A stretch of 64,000 nucleotides of DNA from Bordetella ansorpii (lineage in GTDB: Bacteria; Pseudomonadota; Gammaproteobacteria; Burkholderiales; Burkholderiaceae_B). Under the pieces are notes generated by a model. That model was not told the DNA's origin, did not search any database, and saw only the letters and a list, made by a program, of their open reading frames with translations. Below are positions 55,374 to 62,947 of the stretch, piece after piece. Positions within the stretch are counted from its first letter, which is position 1, and every line of letters starts with the position of its first letter. Position numbers and translations under genes: made by a program. Location of the stretch: NCBI RefSeq assembly GCF_900078315.1, contig NZ_FKBS01000029.1:1121526-1185525 (forward strand), in the 5' to 3' direction.

Positions 55374-55531
55374 GAGTGTCTACGATCGCAGGCGCTGGCG
55401 TGCAGTTGCACCGCGCTGCGAAGGCGTTCGTCTTCACCGCACGAATCGCCGAGACAGCGGCAGCAGCTCCACGTTGGCACATGCGACATCACCCTCATGC
55501 CGCAGCCGTGGCAGGCAGCACCAACGATCAG

Positions 55532-56218
55532 ATGAAAATACTTGTTATCGATGACGAGAAAAAACTTGCAGAGACACTCAGGCGCAGCCTGACCGAGAAT
55601 GGCTACTTCGTCGACATTGCCCTGGATGGAGCCAGCGGACTGCACCTTGCCTACGAATCCCAGTACGACCTGATCATCCTGGACGTGAACCTTCCGGATA
55701 TGGAAGGCTTTGAAGTACTGCACCGGATCCGGCAGAACGACGCGGTTCCGATCATGATGCTGACCGCGCGGGCCAGCCTGGAAGACAGGGTCCGCGGACT
55801 GGAGCAAGGCGCCGATGACTACCTCATCAAGCCGTTCGCATTGTCCGAACTGCATGCACGCGTGCTGGCGATCAAACGGCGCGGTGCCGGCGCCGACACC
55901 GCCCAGGGCCAAAATGTACTGCGGGTCGCCGACCTGGAGCTCGACCTACTGCGCCGCCGCGTCATGCGCGGACGCGCCCGCATCGACCTGACGGCCAAGG
56001 AGTTCGGCTTGTTGACGTTCCTGATGCGCAGACAAGGCGAGGTTCTTTCTCGCCTGGTGCTCGCCGAGCAGGTCTGGGACATGAACTTCAACAGCAACAC
56101 CAATGTGGTCGAGGTCGCCATCAGACGCTTGCGCGCCAAGGTGGATGATCCCTTCGACATCAAGCTGCTGCACACCGTGCGCGGCATGGGGTATATGTTG
56201 GAGCATCAGGCCGATTGA
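55532..56218 (+). CDS. OmpR-family response regulator, CzcR paralogue without kinase
   Basis: A 228-residue regulator. The receiver has Asp51 (LIILDVNLPD), switch Thr (MLTARASL) and Lys (LIKPFALSEL). The winged helix has NTNVVEVAIRRLRAKVDDPF, almost the same as CzcR. The frame is open upstream to 55376, but the receiver begins at ATG 55532 (MKILVIDDE). No sensor kinase gene follows; a porin gene is convergent. It may be driven by CzcS or by a kinase elsewhere, and is expected to bind the same DNA box as CzcR. Confidence 0.92.
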   Translation: MKILVIDDEKKLAETLRRSLTENGYFVDIALDGASGLHLAYESQYDLIILDVNLPDMEGFEVLHRIRQNDAVPIMMLTARASLEDRVRGLEQGADDYLIKPFALSELHARVLAIKRRGAGADTAQGQNVLRVADLELDLLRRRVMRGRARIDLTAKEFGLLTFLMRRQGEVLSRLVLAEQVWDMNFNSNTNVVEVAIRRLRAKVDDPFDIKLLHTVRGMGYMLEHQAD

Positions 56219-56251
56219 ACTGCTGTCTTCGACGGCATGAGCCAGACCACG

Positions 56252-56286
56252 AAAAAGGCCGGAAGAGACTGTCATTTCTTCCGGCC
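56252..56286 (-). terminator. Terminator of porin 1
   Basis: GGCCGGAAGA (56257-56266) and TCTTCCGGCC (56277-56286) form a 10-bp stem. On the minus strand it is followed by TTTTT (56256-56252), 24 bp after the porin stop. Confidence 0.85.
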
Positions 56287-56309
56287 CTCCCACGAACTAC
56301 GCCCGCGTC

Positions 56310-57464
56310 TTAAAACGCGTGGCGGACGCCGATCGTGGCCTCGGTGGCCTTGGCGTCATCCAGGAACGCATAGTTCTTGGTGTACTGACCCACCGCATAC
56401 ACATTGGTGCGCTTCGACAGCGCATAGCTGTAGCCCAGCGAGAACGTGTTGGTGGTCGAGTCACCGCCGGTCAGCGAATCGTTGTTGGGGTCAACACGCT
56501 GCCAGGAACCGAACATCGTGCCGGCCTTGCCCATCGGTGCGGACAGCGCAAGCAGGTACGAATTGGTGCTGAACCCATCGACGAACGACGTGGACGGCGT
56601 GCCGCGGAACGAACCGATGGCGGCCCCGTTGGGCAGGCTCTTGCCGGCGAACCAGCCATCATTCATGCGCTCGTATGCCAGCGCCAGCTTCACCACCTCG
56701 AAATCGTACGAACCGCCGACGGTGAACGAGCGCGGCGTCGTCGCACGCTGCGCGTTCGACAGCTTGCCCGACGGATTGAGCTGGTCGTAGGAGACGAACG
56801 CCATCACGGGACCGTTGGCATAGCTGACGCCGCCGGTGATCGCGCGGGTGTTGTCCGCCGTGGCGAAGCCCGTCTGCGCGGTGTTGCGGTCATCGGCGTT
56901 GAACGAGTAGCCCGCCGAGAACTGGAACCCCGAGAAGCGCGCGCTTTCGAACAGCGCCAGGTTGTCGTAGCGCACGAAGTTCGCGGCGCTGAAACCCAGG
57001 CCGGCGCCGGTGTTCAGCTGGCTGAAGCCGCCGTACTGGGCGCCGAACATGGCGGAGTACAGGCGGCTGGCCACGTTGTACTGGCGGCCGATGGTGAAGT
57101 CGCCCCAAGCCTTGTTGCCCAGGCCCACGGTAGCTTCACGGCCGAACAGGCGGCCATTCTGCAGCGAGTTGCCGTTGTTGCTGTCGAAGCCCGACTCCAT
57201 GCGGAAGCTGGCGTACAGGCCATCGCCCAGATCTTCCTTGCCACGCAGGCCCCAACGCGAACCGGCGGTGGTGCCGGTCGTGGAGCCGATGCGGCTGGCG
57301 TCGAACGAAGTACGTGCGCCCGTCGCGGGGTTCCTGACCGAGCCATCGACATTCGCATAGCCAATGCCGGTGTCGATCAGACCATACAAGGTGACCGACG
57401 TTTCCGCTTGCGCGGTGGTGGAGAAGGCGGCCACGGATGCGGCCAGCAGGATCGTCTTTTTCAA
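56310..57464 (-). CDS. Gram-negative porin 1
   Basis: A 384-residue general porin: a signal peptide (MKKTILLAASVAAFSTTAQA), then SVTLYGLIDTGIGYANVDG opening strand 1, GKEDLGDGLYASFRMESGF (strand 3 and PEFGRT-like constriction region), and the terminal phenylalanine (IGVRHAF) for Bam assembly. It forms 16-strand trimers that allow solute diffusion. The upstream region has only a weak metal-box-like sequence (57624-57639). It lies between the orphan regulator and small exported-protein genes. Confidence 0.93.
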   Translation of the reverse strand: MKKTILLAASVAAFSTTAQAETSVTLYGLIDTGIGYANVDGSVRNPATGARTSFDASRIGSTTGTTAGSRWGLRGKEDLGDGLYASFRMESGFDSNNGNSLQNGRLFGREATVGLGNKAWGDFTIGRQYNVASRLYSAMFGAQYGGFSQLNTGAGLGFSAANFVRYDNLALFESARFSGFQFSAGYSFNADDRNTAQTGFATADNTRAITGGVSYANGPVMAFVSYDQLNPSGKLSNAQRATTPRSFTVGGSYDFEVVKLALAYERMNDGWFAGKSLPNGAAIGSFRGTPSTSFVDGFSTNSYLLALSAPMGKAGTMFGSWQRVDPNNDSLTGGDSTTNTFSLGYSYALSKRTNVYAVGQYTKNYAFLDDAKATEATIGVRHAF

Positions 57465-57847
57465 GAAGTGCTCCTTTGCACAGAGTCAGACTGAGGTGCC
57501 AGGCCGGTGTCCGAATCGGGTGCAGGGGTCGCTGCGTCGTCAGAAAAATGACAACCCTCTCGTCCATCGGCATTAGCCAAGGCAAGTGTGTGCAGGGGCA
57601 ATCGACAGGAATCGAACGCGAGAATTACAAATATGTTTGCCTGCTGTCATCGAGCCATTTCGCACTGACCGGAAACTCTCTCCAAGTCCATGTTTTTCCA
57701 TTGATTGAGGACAGGAAGCCGCATTGCAAAGGCCATTCAAATGCAGCGCCTTCAATGTTCATGAAGATGCTCTTCTGTAGCAATCCCGCCACATTCATAG
57801 CGTGTTTTTCTGTAGCGATATCGCACGCCACGCACGATGTCGAATTG

Positions 57848-57902
57848 CTGACGAAAACGTAATCTCGCAGTGCGCATTTGGTCGAAGGTGCATCGCTAGA
57901 AT
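57848..57902 (+). promoter_or_regulatory. Metal-regulon promoter of DUF4148-A
   Basis: CTGAC-GAAAAC-GTAAT (57848-57863), then 33 nt, then TAGAAT (57897-57902). The same sequence pattern, with the same -10, precedes DUF4148-B. Confidence 0.75.
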
Positions 57903-57906
57903 TTCT

Positions 57907-57937
57907 CTACGTTCTGATGAATCAACGATCAACGTAG
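57907..57937 (+). other. Conserved 5'-leader stem-loop, DUF4148-A
   Basis: CTACGTT (57907-57913) and AACGTAG (57931-57937) can pair in the leader RNA. The counterpart in the second cassette (61750-61756 with 61774-61780) keeps six of the seven pairs, and the loop is largely conserved. Confidence 0.45.
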
Positions 57938-57989
57938 CCAACGATCCGCAACGCTTGTGATGTGTGGATCAGTACAGAAGGAGCGACTT

Positions 57990-58289
57990 ATGAAGGCACC
58001 CGTGAAATTCCTCTGCGCCGCGCTGGCGCTGGCCGCAACCTCGGCCGCATACGCCACATCCGCGTCGCAACAGCCCGCCAACAACCAGGCCTACCAGCCG
58101 CGCGAATTGACTCGCGCGGAAGTGCGCGCCGATCTGGCCGTATGGAAGCGCGCCGGCATGGATGAATTCTGGCGCACCGACACCACGCCCGACATCTACA
58201 GCCGCGAGTACCGCACCGCCGAGGCTGAATATCGCCGCATGCGCAACGGCCCCGAGTACCAACAGGAACTGCAACGCCTGACGAAGTAA
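57990..58289 (+). CDS. Small exported DUF4148 protein A
   Basis: A 99-residue protein: a signal peptide (MKAPVKFLCAALALAATSAAYA), then the DUF4148 pattern ELTRAEVRADLAVWKRAGMDEFWR and SREYRTAEAEYRRMRNGPEYQQELQRL. AGGAG precedes ATG 57990. Mature part ~77 residues, charged and helical. DUF4148 proteins are common in Burkholderiales, with unknown function. Its promoter matches czcR's, so it should be metal-induced. It is about 80% alike to DUF4148-B (61830-62129), including flanks. Confidence 0.92.
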   Translation: MKAPVKFLCAALALAATSAAYATSASQQPANNQAYQPRELTRAEVRADLAVWKRAGMDEFWRTDTTPDIYSREYRTAEAEYRRMRNGPEYQQELQRLTK

Positions 58290-58341
58290 CTCGACGATCC
58301 TGAGTGACCTCCTCCACCGCGAAGGGAAGAGGTCCTTTTTT

Positions 58342-58374
58342 ACGCATACCACTTCGGTGGTATGCGTTTTTTTT
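58342..58374 (+). terminator. Terminator of DUF4148-A
   Basis: ACGCATACCAC (58342-58352), loop TTCG, then GTGGTATGCGT (58357-58367), followed by eight T. A perfect 11-bp stem with a stable UUCG tetraloop. Confidence 0.95.
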
Positions 58375-58438
58375 GCCTGTGCTCATGACTGTCGGAAAGC
58401 GGATCTGCATCCCCTGCCGATTGCCGATTGCCGCGCCC

Positions 58439-58464
58439 AAAAAAAAGCCCGCATGAAAGCGGGC
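58439..58464 (-). terminator. Terminator of the DUF4148-like lipoprotein gene
   Basis: On the minus strand, GCCCGC (58464-58459), a 6-nt loop and GCGGGC (58452-58447) are followed by eight T (58446-58439). It lies 30 bp after the lipoprotein stop. Confidence 0.88.
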
Positions 58465-58494
58465 GGGTGATACGCGTGGACGACGCCGGCACAC

Positions 58495-58776
58495 TCAATC
58501 GCTCTGCCGACCACGCAAACGCTCCAGCTCCTGTTGATAAGCAGGACCGTTGCGCAGGCTTTCGTACTGCGCATAGCGACGGCGATACTCGGGCGAAAAA
58601 AACGCCTGGGTGTTGTGCCCACGGTAGTACTTGTCCATCCCCGCGCGCTTCCACATGGCCAGATCGGCTTGCACTTCAGCGCGCGACCGTCCTCCTTCGG
58701 ACACTGGATCCTGAGAGGCGCCTGCGCATCCTGCGAGCGCCAAGAGAACGACGGGGGCGAGAATCAGGGATTTCAT
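58495..58776 (-). CDS. Small DUF4148-like lipoprotein
   Basis: 93 residues. A lipobox signal (MKSLILAPVVLLALAGC) gives a lipidated Cys at about residue 17. The mature part, RSRAEVQADLAMWKRAGMDKYYR with PEYRRRYAQYESLRNGPAYQQELERL, is clearly related to the two DUF4148 proteins. ATG 58776 has GGAG about 8 nt upstream; the earlier ATG at 58788 spoils the leader. Second gene behind 58860-59189 (83 bp gap), so it probably shares that metal-box promoter. Unknown function; anchored to a membrane. Confidence 0.88.
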   Translation of the reverse strand: MKSLILAPVVLLALAGCAGASQDPVSEGGRSRAEVQADLAMWKRAGMDKYYRGHNTQAFFSPEYRRRYAQYESLRNGPAYQQELERLRGRQSD

Positions 58777-58859
58777 GGTCGACTCCATTCCTGTGGAAAA
58801 CGCTCCGCCATGCGTGCGGCCGGCATAGACCGGCCGAGCACGTCAGACGGCATGGTCTG

Positions 58860-59189
58860 TCAAGCGCCGGCGCCGTAGATCTCGGCAAGGCGGGCCCGCT
58901 GTTGCGGCGTGACGGCGTCACGCTCGGCCCGCACCTGCTCGCGGGTCTTCTCGGATTCCGTCAACCAGAAAGGCTTGGGCTGGGCGCGATACGAGTAGTA
59001 CCAGGCCTGCTTGTCGGCCTTGGCGGCCAACAGTTCCTGGCGCACCGTCTCGGCGCTCTTTCCTGCGTTGTTCTCGATGTGGATTTCGTAGCCAGCCTCG
59101 GTATTCGTCTGGTGCCAGGTATCCGCCTGTGCGGCGGAAGCGGCGCCGAGGGAAACGGCCAGTGCAATGGCGGTGGGAAGGTATTTCAT
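58860..59189 (-). CDS. Small exported protein, DUF4148-like
   Basis: 109 residues: a signal peptide (MKYLPTAIALAVSLGAASAAQA), then a basic/aromatic region with KSAETVRQELLAAKADKQAWYYS, which resembles the start of DUF4148, and REQVRAERDAVTPQQRARLAEIYG at the end. No cysteines. It heads a two-gene unit with the lipoprotein below and has a perfect metal-box promoter (59240-59294). Function unknown. Confidence 0.85.
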   Translation of the reverse strand: MKYLPTAIALAVSLGAASAAQADTWHQTNTEAGYEIHIENNAGKSAETVRQELLAAKADKQAWYYSYRAQPKPFWLTESEKTREQVRAERDAVTPQQRARLAEIYGAGA

Positions 59190-59239
59190 CTTGCAGTCCT
59201 TGATCGTTAAGAGTTCCGCGCACGAAGGCGCATGAACGT

Positions 59240-59294
59240 ACTTTAAGGACAGGCCGTCGACAGTTCCCGGTCTGTCGGATTACGTTTCGGTAAT
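59240..59294 (-). promoter_or_regulatory. Metal-regulon promoter of the small-protein pair
   Basis: On the minus strand: a perfect inverted repeat ATTAC-CGAAAC-GTAAT (59294-59279), 33 nt, then TAAAGT (59245-59240). Confidence 0.78.
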
Positions 59295-59335
59295 GGGTGT
59301 TGGCGGCGCCAGGCCAGGCATCTGAAAATGGAAAT

Positions 59336-60052
59336 TCAGCAAGCGTGCAGTCGCATGCCGGGAACCGGACCACGGTCTTCCAGCACATATCCCATGCCGC
59401 GCACCGTGTGCAGCAACCGCCGCGAGAACGGGTCATCCATCTTGCTGCGCAGACGCCGGATCGCCACCTCGACCACGTTGGTGTTGCTCTTGAATTTCAT
59501 ATCCCAGACCTGCTCCGCCAGGACCAGACGGGACAGCACTTCACCGCGCTTGCGCATCATCAGCGCCAGCAGGCTGTACTCCTTCGCGGTCAGATCGAGT
59601 CGCTTTCGATTCCTGAACACACGCCTGCGAAAAAGATCGAGTTCGAGGTCCGCCACCTTGATCAATCCGCTTCCCGCGCTATCCGCACGATGCCGCAGAC
59701 TGCGGCGCCCCAATGCAAACACCCGGGCAAGAAGCTCCGACAGCGAGACCGGCTTGGTCAGGTAGTCATCCGCGCCCTCACGCAGGCTGCGCACCCGCAC
59801 GTCGATACGCGAGTCTCTGCCCAGCATCATGATGAACAGATGATCGTTGCGACGCAGATGGGACAACAGCTCGAACGCATTCATGCCGGGCAAGGCTACA
59901 TCGATGATGGCCAGGTCATAAGGGGCCTCCCGTATCCGCTGCAGGCCACTGACGCCATCACAGACGGCATCGATCACATGGCCGTCGTCCTGCAAAGCTT
60001 GGCCGATGTAGGCCGAGAAATCATCTTCGTCATCAATGATCAGAATCTTCAC
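59336..60052 (-). CDS. OmpR-family response regulator with atypical receiver
   Basis: A 238-residue CzcR paralogue. Asp51 (LAIIDVALPG) and Lys (LTKPVSLSEL) are kept, but the switch Thr found in CzcR (MLTARD) is replaced by Gly (MLGRDS), so phospho-signalling may be altered. The winged helix NTNVVEVAIRRLRSKMDDPF is near-identical to CzcR. No kinase gene is adjacent. It is divergent from porin 2 and has its own metal-box promoter, which suggests feedback or interference with CzcR at shared sites (inference). Confidence 0.9.
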   Translation of the reverse strand: MKILIIDDEDDFSAYIGQALQDDGHVIDAVCDGVSGLQRIREAPYDLAIIDVALPGMNAFELLSHLRRNDHLFIMMLGRDSRIDVRVRSLREGADDYLTKPVSLSELLARVFALGRRSLRHRADSAGSGLIKVADLELDLFRRRVFRNRKRLDLTAKEYSLLALMMRKRGEVLSRLVLAEQVWDMKFKSNTNVVEVAIRRLRSKMDDPFSRRLLHTVRGMGYVLEDRGPVPGMRLHAC

Positions 60053-60417
60053 TGCGGATCATGCCTAGTCAAGCCAGAAGTTTTGCGCGCCACTGTACTG
60101 GCACCACTACGACAATCCGCGAACACGCCGATTACACAACCGTAAGGTTGCCCAGACCCTGCATGCAAACGCCAGGTACGTCTCTCCGTGTGGTCCGGTT
60201 GCGACAGAGGGCACGTGAAAGTGCGGTGTCGAGGAGACCTTTCTAACGCGGCTATTTCCCATTCATTACATCTGCGTCATGAAACACGGATCGCGGCTTT
60301 CTTTCACAAGCGACGCAACAACAGCTTGATGAAATGCCGCCACTTCCTCAAACGAAGTCCCCCCGATGGCTCTTACCCGGCCAACGGATTGGGAAGATCA
60401 AAAATTCTGGAGTTTTC
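60053..60417. other. Divergent region between response regulator 3 and porin 2
   Basis: 365 bp with no coding frame of merit. It holds the regulator's metal-box promoter (60092-60146) and a second box-like ATTAC-ATCTGC-GTCAT (60265-60280) that is not followed by a -10 at the 33-nt spacing. The last 100 bp form the porin leader; no strong RBS is seen before ATG 60418. Confidence 0.5.
60092..60146 (-). promoter_or_regulatory. Metal-regulon promoter of response regulator 3
   Basis: On the minus strand: CTTAC-GGTTGT-GTAAT (60146-60131), then 33 nt, then TACAGT (60097-60092). Confidence 0.68.
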
Positions 60418-61521
60418 ATGAAGAAGAGTATTCTGGCCGCCGCTGTCATCAGCGCTGTCTCGGGCACGGCCTACGCCCAGTCGTCCGTTACGATGTATGG
60501 ACTGACCGATGGCGGCGTGGGTTACACCCAGTTCAAGAGCGACGATGCCAAGAGTTCGCGCTTCGGCGCATGGGACGGCGGCCAGTCCAGCAATCGCTGG
60601 GGCCTGCGCGGCAGCGAAGACCTGGGCGATGGTCTGAAAGCGATCTTCACCCTGGAGGGCGGCTTCAGCCTGATGAACGGCACGCAAAGCCAAAGCGGCC
60701 GCCTGTTCGGACGTGAAGCCGTCGTTGGCCTGAAGTCGGCCTCCTGGGGCGAGTTCACGATGGGCCGTCAAGGCAACATTGCCTACCGCTGGCTGGCGGG
60801 CGTGGCCACCCCCTTCGGCAACAACTACGACCAGTCGCGCACAGCCGGCACGTTCAGCCCCGCCGAAGTCCGCTATGACAACCAGATCCAATACCTGAGC
60901 CCCACCTTCTCGGGCTTCCAGGTCGGCGTGGGTTACTCCTTCAACGCCGACGGAGAGCAGAGGTTCAAGCGGAACGACGGACAGGATCCCAACACGCGCG
61001 CCCTGACCACCGGGCTGCGCTACGTGAACGGCCCGCTGAAAACCGTCTTGACCTACGACCAGAACAAGGACGCTGAGACTGCCACGGGCGTGACGGCGAA
61101 GTCGTGGAACCTGGCTGGCAGCTATGACTTCGAAGTGCTTGAAGTGAACCTGGGCCTCGGCATCACCGACGACGGCTGGTTCGGCACCCCGTCGCAACTG
61201 CGCAACTCCGACATGGGCTTCGGCAGCATTCGCCCCTTCAACGATGGCTTCCGCGCCTATTCGTACGGCGTAGGCATGAGTGTCGACGCGGGTTCGCGCG
61301 GCAAGGTGCTGGCGGGCTGGGGAATGGTCGATCCGCGTGACGGCGGCACCGCCTATGCCGGCCGCGACCTGAAGCCGCAGCACATTTTCAGCCTGGCCTA
61401 CACCTACAAGCTGTCCGCGCGCACCAATCTGTACGCGCAAGGCGCTTATGGCCGCAACGTCGCTTTCGTGTCGGGCAACACGACGCAATCCATCGGCATC
61501 GGCATGCGCCACAGCTTCTAA
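60418..61521 (+). CDS. Gram-negative porin 2
   Basis: A 367-residue general porin: a signal peptide (MKKSILAAAVISAVSGTAYA), SSVTMYGLTDGGVGYTQFKS, RGSEDLGDGLKAIFTLEGGF, and a terminal Phe (IGIGMRHSF). A paralogue of porin 1 at moderate identity, with a similar leader. ATG 60418 is the start giving the signal peptide. It stands between response regulator 3 and DUF4148-B. Porin changes often accompany metal stress, but no clear metal-box promoter precedes it. Confidence 0.93.
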   Translation: MKKSILAAAVISAVSGTAYAQSSVTMYGLTDGGVGYTQFKSDDAKSSRFGAWDGGQSSNRWGLRGSEDLGDGLKAIFTLEGGFSLMNGTQSQSGRLFGREAVVGLKSASWGEFTMGRQGNIAYRWLAGVATPFGNNYDQSRTAGTFSPAEVRYDNQIQYLSPTFSGFQVGVGYSFNADGEQRFKRNDGQDPNTRALTTGLRYVNGPLKTVLTYDQNKDAETATGVTAKSWNLAGSYDFEVLEVNLGLGITDDGWFGTPSQLRNSDMGFGSIRPFNDGFRAYSYGVGMSVDAGSRGKVLAGWGMVDPRDGGTAYAGRDLKPQHIFSLAYTYKLSARTNLYAQGAYGRNVAFVSGNTTQSIGIGMRHSF

Positions 61522-61533
61522 AGTCGATAGCAG

Positions 61534-61561
61534 GCCGACGCCACGCTCCGTGCGCGTCGGC
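61534..61561 (+). terminator. Hairpin after porin 2
   Basis: GCCGACGC (61534-61541) pairs with GCGTCGGC (61554-61561), 12 bp after the porin stop. Only TCTGT follows, so it is a weak intrinsic terminator at best. Confidence 0.45.
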
Positions 61562-61690
61562 TCTGTATGCTCGAGAAGCCGCTTGCCTGACGAACAAAGG
61601 CCGCTACAGAGCAGTATTTCGTCTCATTGATTTCATGGGCTCTTCGCCAATCTGGCGAGTCAGTTTTCTTTATCGGCGAATACCGGGATG

Positions 61691-61745
61691 CTGACTAAAA
61701 CGTAATGTCGGCGTGGGGTTCAGGTCGAGAACGCATAGATAGAAT
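61691..61745 (+). promoter_or_regulatory. Metal-regulon promoter of DUF4148-B
   Basis: CTGAC-TAAAAC-GTAAT (61691-61706), then 33 nt, then TAGAAT (61740-61745). It is nearly identical to the DUF4148-A box. Confidence 0.75.
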
Positions 61746-61829
61746 TTCTCTACGTTCTGATGCACCAACGATCAACGTACCCAACGATCCGCCACGACTG
61801 TGTCGCGCGGACCTGTCAAGGAGCGATAG

Positions 61830-62129
61830 ATGAAAGCCCCCCTGAAATTCCTTTTTTCCGCGCTGGCACTCTGCGCAGCATCAGCCTCCTATGCGAGCGC
61901 CTCGACGCCGCGAACCGCAGACGCACAGGCGTATCAACCCCATGAACTAACGCGCGCAGAAGTCAAAGCCGATCTGGCCGTCTGGCGGCGCGCAGGGATG
62001 GACAAGTTCTGGCGCATGGAAAGCACTCCCGACATATACAGCCGCGAGTACCGCACGGCCGAAGCCGAGTACCGACGCATGCGCAACGGCCCCGAATATC
62101 AGCAGGAACTGCAACGCCTGACGCAATAG
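61830..62129 (+). CDS. Small exported DUF4148 protein B
   Basis: A 99-residue paralogue of DUF4148-A: a signal peptide (MKAPLKFLFSALALCAASASYA), then ELTRAEVKADLAVWRRAGMDKFWR and the same SREYRTAEAEYRRMRNGPEY ending. AAGGAG lies 8 nt before the ATG. Promoter, leader stem-loop, coding region and terminator all match the A copy, so a whole cassette was duplicated. Likely periplasmic, metal-induced, of unknown role. Confidence 0.92.
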   Translation: MKAPLKFLFSALALCAASASYASASTPRTADAQAYQPHELTRAEVKADLAVWRRAGMDKFWRMESTPDIYSREYRTAEAEYRRMRNGPEYQQELQRLTQ

Positions 62130-62176
62130 CCAACGATCCTGAATTCCCCCACCGCGGGGGGAAGAGATCTTATTCC

Positions 62177-62208
62177 ACGCATACCACTTCGGTGCTATGC
62201 GTTTTTTT
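62177..62208 (+). terminator. Terminator of DUF4148-B
   Basis: ACGCATACCAC (62177-62187), TTCG, GTGCTATGCGT (62192-62202), then a T-run. Same hairpin as DUF4148-A, with one stem mismatch. Confidence 0.9.
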
Positions 62209-62349
62209 CTGGGCACTCACCTGGATGCACAGAAATTCTGCTGTGCGATCAGTCGGTGCACTGCACACTTAGCCTGTGCAAGCCGGTGGTACTCAGTAAT
62301 GCAGCAAGCAGAAGCTGACTTCCGCCTGCTGCAGGTTGCGGTGCAGAAA

Positions 62350-62935
62350 TCAAGTCTCAACACCGCAGGCAGACCACATAACGCGCTTGGGCCCCTGGTA
62401 GTCGCCCTCGGTCTCCAGCGTGATCGTCACGTCACTCTTGGTCCGATTGCGCCAAAACACGGGTCTCCCGTTGGTCGTCCAGACGAACGTGACCTTGGCG
62501 CCCTGCTTCGTCACCATCTTGACTTCCGCGCCCTGTCCCGGCTTGAGCGTCAACGTCATCTGGTCGCGCTTAGCGGCAGCCATTTGCGTCGGTGAAGCAG
62601 AGGCAGCAGGCGGCGCCTGTACCGGCGTCTGCGCCTGCACGGGTGTAGCAGCCTGCGTCGGAGTCGGGGGCAGGCGCCACGACGGCGGCCTGCATGCCAG
62701 GCGTACTCGTCGGTGCCACGCCAGCTTGCGCACCGGCCTCGGCCTCCTGAGCCAGCTGAACCTTGATCTCGCCCATCGACGTCAACCCCAGGACTCGGGC
62801 TGCGCCCGTCGGATCAATGCCGTACTCACCAGGCAAGATGGTCGTCACGAGCAGCACGACGGCAACACCGGCAGCAATCGCGGTGGAACGCAGCAACTGC
62901 GCGCTGGACGACAGTTCGGCACGAGGAGCAGGTCA
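62350..62935 (-). pseudogene. Transmembrane anchor protein gene, decayed
   Basis: Frame 1 (62935 to about 62690) gives SSSAQLLRSTAIAAGVAVVL, the membrane helix, then PGEYGIDPTGAARVLGLTSMGEIKVQLAQEAEA. Frame 2 continues with a Pro/Ala/Gln linker and DQMTLTLKPGQGAEVKMVTKQGAK and FWRNRTKSDVTITLETEGDY. This is a known single-helix transmembrane anchor family of ~215 residues. Defects: no start codon after the in-frame stop at the 5' end, one extra C in a five-C run near 62685, and an internal gap of roughly 35 residues before FWRNR. Confidence 0.72.
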
Positions 62936-62947
62936 GTGCCACTAACG

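Larger units (their letters stand above)
57465..57989. other. 525-bp non-coding stretch, porin 1 leader and DUF4148-A promoter
   Basis: No convincing coding frame. The left part is the porin leader, with a possible weak box CAAAC-ATATTT-GTAAT on the minus strand (57639-57624). The middle (57640-57840) is moderately AT-rich and unrecognised. The right part holds the DUF4148-A promoter and a 5'-leader whose sequence is conserved with 61691-61829. Confidence 0.5.
61522..61829. other. Intergenic region after porin 2 with DUF4148-B promoter
   Basis: 308 bp, non-coding. It begins with a hairpin after porin 2 and ends with the DUF4148-B promoter and a leader closely resembling that of DUF4148-A. 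Nothing else was recognised in 61570-61680. Confidence 0.55.

Noticed and set aside
57585..57639. CAAAC-ATATTT-GTAAT with CACACT 33 nt away before porin 1
   Set aside because: The proximal half-site and spacing fit, but the distal half-site and the -10 are poor; not counted among the eight promoters.
60265..60280. ATTAC-ATCTGC-GTCAT before porin 2 as a ninth regulon promoter
   Set aside because: The hexamer 33 nt downstream (CGCAAC) is not a -10 element, so the full architecture fails. Kept only as a box-like sequence.
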